From Isoperla grammatica (lineage: Eukaryota; Arthropoda; Insecta; Plecoptera; Perlodidae), in assembly GCA_945910005.1 (NCBI GenBank), contig OX246746.1, positions 45,209,241 through 45,273,240 of the forward strand: a stretch of 64,000 nt of DNA, read 5' to 3'. A program made the translations under genes and the position numbers. Below, piece after piece: positions 8,425 to 16,938 of the stretch (within the stretch, counting starts at the first letter, position 1; each line of letters starts with the position of its first letter). Under the pieces are notes generated by a model. It ran no database searches. It worked only from the letters and a program-made list of their open reading frames with translations, and was not told the origin of the DNA.

Positions 8425-10361
8425 ATGTTTAAAACTCGAAAAATGTCTGTACTAGCAAAGCTAACACGTAAATCAAGATATAGTAGAGAGGAGGTAGAGG
8501 CGATGGTAACCGCCTACGAAAAATATAATGATATTTTGTCAGCCAAATTTGGTGCGACAATTACGAAAGCAAAAAAGGACCATTGCTGGTCGGAAATTAC
8601 AAAAAGTGTCAATGCCGTGGGGACAGGAACAATTAAGACCACCGATGAAATAAAGATGAAGTGGAAAGACTTCAAGAAAAACTCAAAGGCAAAGGGTAAG
8701 TAGAAACAGAATAATAAAGCATAGGCCTAGGCTAGGCCTAATAGGCCCTAGTCCTAGGCCTACCTATTGTAGGCCTAGGCCTAGGACCTAGGCATAATAT
8801 TCTTGTAGGCCCTAGCCTAGGCCTATCAAATAGTAAGTAAAAAACTTAACAACATTTCTGAGGTACGTAGCGTAATATTCTAGGGTCTAGGTCTAATATT
8901 CTTGTAGGTATGCTATGCTGTGCAAATGAAATGAAATGAAAAAAGGTCTTGGCCTCTCTAGCACGTATGCCAACCGTGCTCAGCCAGGCATTTACTTGTC
9001 TGGGAACAATTACGTATAGTAATTGAATAATTTATTTACTATGCCTCATCTCAAAGCTAGGGAATGAAGTCAGGCAGGTAAATTTTACTTGTAGGCCTAC
9101 TCATTTGGAAACATTGTTTTAGATGGTGACCTTGTTGGTAAGGCCCATCTATTTTCTAGACATTAGCTCTGACCGACGGGCCTTATCGTTGAACACAGAT
9201 GCAATGTTTGTGTTGTGAATCAAGTGACAGATCAACGATTAAGAATGTACCGGGTACTACTTGCACGTCTTGCTATGTATTCCACCAGTATTTTGACTGT
9301 GCTAGTTTGTCACTGCCGGATGGTCGGGTTCAATAACATAACGGTTCCAACTTCCAATAAATATTATGTAAAAGAGTTTCATAGTTTGACAAATAAATAA
9401 TTACCATTGGCCTAAAAGTGGTACTGGTATGTATCTGTAATTTGCATTGCAATTCCACCACCCACATTCATTCTTTTCAATTGCATGCCACTACATATTA
9501 TTTATTTTCTAAAAAATAGCTACCGTATATCTATAGGTTTTAGTATAAATATAATGTGTACCGGTACATGTCTTTCAGAGTACAGAAAACAGAACCAGTT
9601 TGGGGGGATTATTAATAATGTTGGCCTAATATATGTAGGCCTATATCTCCCCACTTTAGACTTAAAATGTTAGGCTGAGTAATAAACATATAGTGAGGAT
9701 ATAAAACATTGTTCCCTATCTATTTCAGTTGTTAAATATCGCAAAGATATCACCCAAACAGGGTCGGGGGCACAGCCAGAGGTATTAGATCCCCTTGTCG
9801 AGAGGGCTGCCTCGATAATTGGAGAGGTGTCCATCACCGGCACACCCGGCGGAATGGAGATTGGTGGTGAAAGTGGTAAGTAAAAACTTCAATAAAAAAG
9901 TGGGGTAATGACAAATTTGTATTTACAATTTTAAATTAAAATACAAATGTACTTTGGTGTGTTCTTAGATGATGAAGATTTTGCCCCACATCCGATAACC
10001 ATCGTGGCCATGCCACCAGCTATTGAGCCCGTTGCCAGCACCTCCTGGCAATCGTTGAGCCAACACAACGACAACCCCTCAATACGGCTTACATGTGATG
10101 GGCAAACGCAGACCGTTGTTAACGAGTAAGCATTAAAGCAGCTAATATTGTTAAATAGGACGAATCGAATATTCGGATCGAAGTTCAAATATTGTATTTA
10201 ATGTATTAATAGTTCTTTTAAATTTCTGTAACAGGAATGACCAGATGGCCATGCTCATAGAGCAAGGAGAAAGACTGATTGCTGCGAACCTGCGTCAGGC
10301 CACAGCCATGGAGCAGTTAGTTGACGTACTAACGTGTATTAAGAACCAGCTTCAGCAATGA
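8425..10361 (+). CDS. Myb/SANT-like DNA-binding protein of a Harbinger transposon, four exons
   Basis: Exons 8425-8695, 9729-9875, 9969-10125 and 10235-10361 join at GTAAGT/GTAAGC donors and CAG or TAG acceptors with compatible phases (1, 1, 2), giving 233 residues and a TGA stop. Residues ~17-90 form a Myb/SANT-like trihelical domain: Y-S-R-E-E-V-E-A-M-V at the first helix, N-D-I-L-x-x-K-F-G, Trp55 in C-W-S-E-I-T-K-S-V-N-A-V-G, and Trp80 in I-K-M-K-W-K-D-F-K. The middle is Gly/Pro/Ser-rich and probably disordered; the last ~40 residues are Gln/Leu-rich and likely helical. In Harbinger elements this protein binds the transposon ends and carries the transposase to the nucleus. A second Met at position 7 is an alternative start. 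Unlike the adjacent transposase it shows no stop or frameshift. A LINE tail begins 21 bp after the stop, so the original 3' UTR is disrupted. Confidence 0.75.
8696..9728 (+). other. Intron 1 of the Myb-like gene
   Basis: It runs from a GTAAGT donor to a TATTTCAG acceptor. It holds a dense TAGGCC-type repeat cluster (8722-8830) and a short AAATG repeat near 8926-8940. The small + frames at 9215-9400 and 9485-9673 inside it have no recognisable features. Confidence 0.7.
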
Positions 10362-10382
10362 GAATAGGCCTAGGTTACTAAA

Positions 10383-10645
10383 TTTTTTTTTTTTTTTTTC
10401 TGTGCAGAGTTGGCCTCTTCAGCCATTTTTCTTTCTTGCTATCCAATATAAGGCTGCCTCCTTCTCTGTCCTGCTCATTGAGTCGGGCAGGGAGTCAATG
10501 ACCTTCTTAAGGGCGGCACGTCTAAATAGGTGTGCTCTGTCTTTATCTTCCATTTTGCATAGTCTACAGGTGGCCGGTTCGTTAGTAATGTTGAAGCGAT
10601 GCAGGTGGAGTTGCAAGACGTCATGACCGGTTTTAATTAATGTTG
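10383..10645 (-). mobile_element. LINE 3' end with poly(A), inserted in minus orientation
   Basis: Read on the minus strand, a frame of 60-70 codons ends in TGA (10419-10421), followed by 19 bp and a 17-nt poly(A) (T run at 10383-10399 on +). The peptide carries T-G-H-D-V-L-Q-L-H-L-H-R-F, then C-R-L-C and a following His: the Cys/His-containing tail found at the C-terminus of many LINE polyproteins. The piece is severely 5'-truncated and the frame is not open further upstream. Clear target-site duplications are not visible. It sits 21 bp past the Myb-like gene's stop codon. Confidence 0.6.
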
Positions 10646-10697
10646 GATAGGAAAATTTAGTTCACGGTGTCAAGTCAACTACAGCAAAAGTTATTAA

Positions 10698-11314
10698 GGT
10701 AGCTCAAGCGACAAACGAGAACAAACAAAAATTGCCAAATATTTTATACCTATCGTCACCTATAAGCTTCACTGCAATATGTTAAGAAAACGTAGCCTTC
10801 CTGAATTGATTTTTGAGATAAATCACTTAAAAGTTCTCTATTTTTGAGCTTTGTTTGTTTGTTGTTTTTATAGCATCCAAGAGATTTTACAATAGGTACA
10901 AGTGTATAGGATTTGCTAGGCCTATAGAAACTCAAACACTTTGCACTGCTATACAAATCTTAAAATACATTTCCCAGAACACAATGTTCCAAAAAACTTG
11001 TATTGTTTTAACAAGAGTCACAGGAAACTAAAAATAAATATAAATCATATCATACCCGAACGATTTTAAAAGTTGCAGCTACAAAACTATGGGAAAATGG
11101 TGATTTGTATAATTAAATCAAAAATATTGCATAAACTCCTTTCTATATCTTCATATTAAAAGAAAATTGTATCGATTACTCATACATTTGTACATGCCAA
11201 ACATACTGTTGAAAACAAAATTATTTCACACAAATATTAACAAACATTCGGAAGTATTAAGAATTAAACGATCGATGTTATTGGAATGGATAAAGGATAT
11301 CGCTTTGAGCTACC
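10698..11314. mobile_element. 617-bp TTAA-flanked non-autonomous DNA element
   Basis: Flanked by TTAA at 10694-10697 and 11315-11318. The termini are inverted: GGTAGCTCAAGCGA at the left, and the reverse complement of GGTAGCTCAAAGCGA at the right, differing by one base in an A run. TTAA duplications are characteristic of piggyBac-type elements. The AT-rich interior has no transposase, so this is a MITE-like derivative. Short frames inside (10756-10956, 11167-11349) are not recognised. Confidence 0.7.
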
Positions 11315-11318
11315 TTAA

Positions 11319-14105
11319 ACTCCAAACGACATTAACTACTTTGTTATAAAAATAATTGTAGCATTATCAATAACAATATCATACTTAGGCAGTTATGAGC
11401 AGGGTTGGCAAAAACCCGTTTTTTTTTCGAAACATTTTTTCGGGCTTTATCGGGTCTTAGACAAAAACATGTTGAATGAGTATGCATGCCCTCTTGTGCC
11501 TTCAGCTTGTTCTTTTTACGATTTATGAATATTTTGACCACATACTGCGCAAATAATCTTCACCGTTCAAGCACCCTAAACCAAAAATCAGACCTTATAC
11601 AACCATGTTACATGTTATATCGTATTACGTTATATACATACTGTAATGAATGACCGCATTTGGTGAAATTCCAACTTCTTTCTCAACGTAATGTACAAGC
11701 CCAGGGTATTGTTTAGTATTTTTTTATGGGTCTTAATTCAAATAAATTCAAAGACGTTATGAATCAGCCTTGTTGAGTGTGACATTTGTCCACAGGTGTC
11801 CACACTGTCCAACCACGGATTCACATATTTTATATTTGAAATATCGATCTTCGGTTGGTTATCGCTCACTCGTTGATGGTGTTTGGAGCCTACAGGGTTG
11901 GCTTAGTCGCTTTAAATTAAAGTTCCCCACTGAAAATCAGTTTCGTTACTGAGTGGGTAGACTCTAAATATGAATGTATTTATTTAAAAATCAGTTTTTA
12001 AAATACTGTATTGATTATTTTGTGACAAATATTTCTGTTGCGTTTGTAATGACTTTTGATTGTTGTTACAGGAAAACAAACATAAATTTGGATATACGAG
12101 TTAGAGGAGGTTTAATTAACCTGGAAGTAACAGCTATGAGAAAACTTCCCTTCATAAATAAATAATCACAAATATATAATAATAACGTTTATTCTTTGCC
12201 GTAACACGTACATTATTAGAAACACATTGGAATTAATACAAAATTATAAAATTTGTAAATTCGTATTAGAATCTAGAAAGTATTAAGTGTAAATAGTAAA
12301 TACTCACAGAATCATACTTCTTATTTTGCCTGAAAATAACAAATTGTTTATTAGTAACATCAGTATTTAAATTTGCAACAATTAATAATCCAACCTGAAT
12401 GAGTGCAATGGTAATCTGTTCAAATGTGAGGGCTCAATGTGTAAGTCATTAAATAATTGTTGGGTTTGTTAGAATAAATATAGAAAATATTAATGAAATC
12501 ACTTATACATAGATTTTACTGAATACAACCAAAATTTGGGGTGAAAAACAAAACTAACTTAAAAATGGTCATTCTCGCAAACCTTTGAAGATAGAGAACA
12601 ACAATTGACATTCGATTTGAAGATAGTTACATAACCTGTACCTGACAACCATGCATTGCTAAAAAAGGTGCTACTAATTGTATATTATGTATATTTACTA
12701 TTTAGTTCCTTTTAATAGTGTTTGTCAATGTTTGGTTTCAACATTGAAATGAATATTGTGGTTTCTGACATTTATCATTTCATTTGCAAAGCACAATACC
12801 TACTTGGTATGTTCTATATTTTTATAAACATGCTTTTTACTTCTAAACATATTGCACTACCTGTAAACATCCCAATATTGATGCACATGCACATTAACTA
12901 CCTCTATTACTCTTGGTTTTCCAACAACAACATAAATTAGTACTCACTACTACAGTACAACTATGTAAAAAGCAATTTATTACAATTATCGTTAATATGT
13001 ATATTAGTTTAATTAACATTACAATTGTTAAGAAGTGTATTAGTTTGGCTTATGTATATTTCATGCTGTTGTAAATTGTTCACGTTTTACATTATAGGCC
13101 TACATGGTATTCACTATTACTACTATTCACTATTACTTAATACTACTACTGTACCTACATAACTCTAACATGTTATTAAAAGCAATAACAACATAGTGCC
13201 CATGCATTACAAATTACAATAATTGTTGATATGTGCATTAGTTTCATTACATATTTTATCGTACTATACTGTACCATATTTGTTATGTTTCACAATATCA
13301 CATAGTAATGCAAGTGTACTTCTATTGTGCCATGCTATTACCAGAAATGAAAACACAGTAACAATGCATTAGAATTAGATAGACCATATATCGTTATTCA
13401 GTATTCACAAAATATTGGTCATCATGCGTCTCCTCAATGAAATATAAGATACATAAATATAAAATGCATAATGGCCCAGTAAGCCAAAAATGCGGGCATA
13501 GGAAAAGAAGAAAATAAGACATTACCTTACAATTGTATTTTCAGCTGTTGCATCTCTACCCTTAGCACAACTTTATTACAAGATGGAAATGAACTCGGAA
13601 TGTACAACATGCAGTGCAAAATAATGTGCAACATGCAGCAGTTGTACCAGTAACCAGTTAGCCTACAGTAAAGTAATACAGTAGTACCCCCTATAACATT
13701 TCCTCCTTTATAAAGGTAAAATTTGCCAAACCAAAAAATAGTCCAGAATGTTGTCTTAAAATTTCACACGAGTAGTTTTCCCTATACAACAAAGTTACCC
13801 ACTAAATGTATCGAACTACTGAGCTACTGTATATAGAATTACTGTATCGTTCCATAAACTAAAACTTTTGTTAATAAACTACTGTACATATGAGTAACAT
13901 TTTACTCCCATGGATCAATTGTCTTGCCACTTTTTTAGATATTGGGAAAATTCATGCTAAAAAATAGTTACTATTTAAAATGAAATTTCTACAAATTCAA
14001 AATCAACCTGATATTTACATGTACCACTCACTCACTACTCATGCACTACCCATACAGTACCCATTCAAGTTATGAATTAAAGAAACAACATGCAGCCATT
14101 AGTTG
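11319..14105. other. AT-rich region between the Harbinger genes, no gene supported
   Basis: No recognisable coding domain on either strand. At 11401-11419 the sequence CAGGGTTGGCAAAAACCCG resembles the start of hAT-type terminal repeats, but no matching inverted end was found. A potential acceptor-plus-ORF stretch (about 12072-12165) ends near an AATAAA at ~12157 and could be a terminal exon or chance. The rest (12.2-14.1 kb) is low-complexity AT-rich DNA with many TACTACT and ATTAC words. Confidence 0.5.
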
Positions 14106-14111
14106 TTTTAT
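14106..14111 (-). terminator. Polyadenylation signal of the transposase gene
   Basis: The minus strand has AATAAA here, about 36-41 bp downstream of the transposase stop codon at 14147-14149, a normal distance for a compact transposon 3' UTR. Confidence 0.5.
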
Positions 14112-14146
14112 TGCCATGATAAAATAAAAATTTTGATACGTGTCCC

Positions 14147-15444
14147 TCAAGCTGCAGCAAATCGAGTAGCAATCAGATGGCGTCGTACTTCCGCCCCCCC
14201 ATTAGGTTGACCTGGTTCATGGTGGTTGTCTGCTCCAGGTACAGGTGCAATGAGAGGGACAAGCAGGGGGATGTTTCTTTCAACACACCTAAACAATAAA
14301 ATTACACATGTCTTCATTAAATACCATATTACCAATGTAGTGCCACTACAGACTACTGTATTGCCATTACAGAGTAATAAGGCCTACTATGCAGACTAAT
14401 TAAAATGCACTACATATGTAGGTCTATACTATGCCCAGTCATGTATTGGGTCATTTTCTAAAACTAACTGATCAGAAATAAAAATGTAAGACACATTTTA
14501 CAGAATTACACTGATATGTGTCATACTCATCTTTAAAGTTAACAAATTTTCTTCTTTATATAGTAGCTTAACTATTATACATCTACTACATACAACTCTC
14601 TATTTGATCTTTATTCCAAATGCTTTGTAAACAACAAAAATAAATTTTAAATTTTAAAACTAATTTTATTGAGCAGTTATGTAGTTAAGGTAGCCTACTA
14701 ACCACAATGTATTACATGGACACGTGTACACCATAAATAAGAGAGATATGCTTTACCAAGTGAACATTTTCCCTCTTTTTTTTTTTAGATCACTGATTTT
14801 TACAGGTAGTGTAGGTATAACATTGATATTGTCACATTCATAAATCAGGTACGTTTGCGAGATTAAAAAAATGAATTTAACTAAATTCACTTCATTGATT
14901 TTAATGCTCTATTTTTAGTGAGAATAAAATATTTTAAATTTAATTGAATTTTCTTTTGAAATGCTCCATTTGTACTTTCATGAGTAAAAAAAATGTTGAA
15001 TTACAAAATGTACATCCAAGTAAAAACCAAAATTATTATGCCACTGACAATTTATTTTGCCATAACCAACTGCCTCTAAATAATTGGCCAACACTTGTTG
15101 AATGGCCACTCACATCCCAATGGTGAATTTAAAGAGCATGCGATTCCCCTGCAGCTAGAAAATAAAAATGTATTATATGTGTGTTATGCACTGTAGGGCC
15201 TACATACCAATTATGCAAAACACAAGCAGTGATGACAATGTTGCGTGTTTTATCTGGTGTGTACAAAAGAGTACCTCCACTCTCATGGAGGCACCTGAAG
15301 CGACTCTTAAGAACGCCAAAGCAACGTTCAATGCAGCTCCTTGTGGTCATATGCCTTTGATTATACGGTACCGCTCTTTGGCTCCAGGACTTGGGTTTCT
15401 CACTGGGGTTAGCAGATGTGGTTCTTATGGGTATCCTGAATCAC
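14147..15444 (-). pseudogene. PIF/Harbinger DDE transposase, last two exons, damaged
   Basis: The minus-strand exon 15444-15208 starts after a CAG acceptor and encodes D-S-G-Y-P, then L-L-T-P-V-R-N-P, then R-S-C-I-E-R-C-F-G-V-L-K-S-R-F-R-C-L and A-C-V-L-H-N. This is the C-terminal part of the HARBI1-like nuclease fold; the Glu in I-E-R-C-F-G is the third acidic catalytic residue. It splices (GTATGT donor, TTTAG acceptor, ~0.9-kb intron) in frame to exon 14289-14147, whose product ends R-R-H-L-I-A-T-R-F-A-A-A, a usual Harbinger C-terminus. Damage: a TAA follows D-S-G-Y-P, and a one-base frameshift precedes the T-T-R-S-C-I-E-R segment. The exons with the first two catalytic Asp residues are not found upstream, so the copy cannot make an active nuclease. 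It is convergent with the Myb-like gene. Confidence 0.75.
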
Positions 15445-16229
15445 CTGTCAATAAATTGCACTTTTAATTATTTTCTTTTAATTAAAATTTCATCAAATCC
15501 ATTTAATTTGTTTGAATATGCAAGACCATATAAATGTTAATTCATTGCATGTAAATCTAGAGACAAGTTACCTTTTTAAAGCTCGGGGCTTTCATGGGGT
15601 TAATGTTTATGAAATATACTAACAATTTTTTTAGCTAACAGTACTGTACATCTACCACTAAATTCTCTAGTTGAAGGACACATATACAAATGATATAGGC
15701 CTACTATAAAATAATGATGAACGTGTTGAGGCAAAACAGGGCTTTCTTTAATAGAATCGAAGAGTGCAGCGAAAGGAGGGCCTATTAGTCCTTTGCATAA
15801 CGAGAATGACGGTATAAAATTTGGGTCAAAGGATGACATATATCAAAAGAAAGCTTGAGACAAGTACTTTTAAAAAAAACTATGATATACCGCTGGCAAA
15901 TCCAGCTTTCTATGTCAAAACTAGGGTCAAAGGTCAACTTTGTAATTATTTTAATATTTTTTAATTAAATAATGAAAAATGTTCGCAAGTTTAATCATAC
16001 ACTTTTAGTAAGGTTAATGTATTATGTTTCTATAAAAAAAAATTAAATTAACCATTTAGCCTTTTTTGACCTTAATTGAGGTCAATTTCCTCAAAATGGG
16101 TAATTTTTAAAATTTTCTTCGATTTATTGGCCAATATTCATTATATCAACGTACTTACTCATAAATACGTTAAAATGAATAGTTCTTATTGTTATCACAT
16201 TGTTTTCACGGTATTCAATCAAAATGCTA
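15445..16229. other. AT-rich unassigned DNA between transposase exon and satellite
   Basis: No transposase exon can be recognised here on the minus strand. An 80-codon minus frame at 15600-15839 has no domain I know. The last ~400 bp is rich in GGTCAA/TTGACC words (GGGTCAAAGGTCA at 15924-15936, TTTTGACCTTAATTGAGGTCAA near 16064-16085), suggesting remains of a different repeat family. Confidence 0.5.
15924..15936 (+). promoter_or_regulatory. DR1-type nuclear-receptor half-site pair
   Basis: GGGTCAAAGGTCA is two AGGTCA-like half-sites in direct repeat with 1-bp spacing, the consensus arrangement bound by HNF4/RXR-type receptors. In AT-rich repetitive DNA this may be coincidence. Confidence 0.2.
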
Positions 16230-16938
16230 ACTTCTTTGGAAGTTACACCCTCCGTTGAAAAATAAGAATTATAGGTTGCATTATTCAAGAGTATTATGAA
16301 AATGCATAAATTGAGTATTATGGTCGTTTTTGGTTAAAATATGAATAAAATATAGAAATTGGCTGATTTTAGTCAATCTACCACAAACTTCCAGTTTTAA
16401 GAGGAATCTTGCATACGGCTGGGATTCCTAAGGGTTTAAACTAAATTGCACAAATCGTTGTTTTAGAGCGTTTCAGGCTCTAATAAGCACAATTTGTCCA
16501 TTTCGTCACATTTCGATAACTTCTATAGAAGTAACACCCTCCGTTGAAAAATAAGAATTATAGGTTGCATTCTTCAAGAGTATTATGAAAATGCATAAAT
16601 TGAGTTTTTTGGTCGTTTTTGGTTAAAATATGCAGAATTTAGAATTTGGCTGATTTCAGTCTATCTACCACAAATTTCCAGTTTTAAGAGGAATCTTGCA
16701 TACAGCTGGGATTCCTAAGTGTTTCAACCAAAAATAACAAATCGTTGTTTTAGAGCGTTTCAGACTCCAATAAACACAATATGTCCATTTCGTCACATTT
16801 CGATAACTTCTATAGAAGTTACACCCTCCGTTGAAAAATAAGAATTATAGTTTTTATTCTTCAAGAGTATTATGAAAATGCATAAATTGAGGTTTTTGGT
16901 CGTTTTTGGTCAAAAAATATACATAAATTATAGAAATT
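16230..16938 (+). repeat. Left array edge: truncated monomer plus classes A and B
   Basis: The array begins in mid-monomer at CTTCTTTGGAAGTTACACC. The first full monomer (16361, class A) carries unusual variants (AGTCAATCTACC, GTTTAAACTAAATTGC, 287 bp) not repeated elsewhere. Class B (16648) has AAATTTCCAG, GACTCCAATAAACAC and GGTCAAAAAATATAC and is 291 bp. Confidence 0.85.

Larger units (their letters stand above)
8088..15444. mobile_element. Decayed PIF/Harbinger DNA transposon, 3' side truncated
   Basis: The left end starts GGGCCCGAATCCACAAAGCG, the style of PIF/Harbinger terminal repeats. It is followed by a Myb/SANT-like protein gene on + and, convergent on -, the last exons of a HARBI1-like DDE transposase: the two-gene set that defines this superfamily. 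No right terminal repeat and no upstream transposase exons are visible before the satellite begins at ~16,230, so the element is incomplete. Its size has been inflated by a LINE tail (10,383-10,645) and a TTAA-flanked element (10,698-11,314). The 3-bp target duplication expected for the family cannot be verified because the other end is missing. An alternative is that the two genes come from separate Harbinger copies. Confidence 0.6.

Noticed and set aside
11401..11419. hAT transposon end (CAGGGTTGGC...)
   Set aside because: No inverted partner and no 8-bp duplication found; a second CAGGGTTGGC near 11894 is in the same orientation.
15600..15839. Upstream transposase exon in the minus-strand ORF
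   Set aside because: It contains none of the D-x-x or D-D motifs or flanking patterns of HARBI1-like nucleases; no domain recognised.
16500..16560. CENP-B box in the satellite monomer
   Set aside because: TTTCG words occur but the required CGGGA part with correct spacing is absent.
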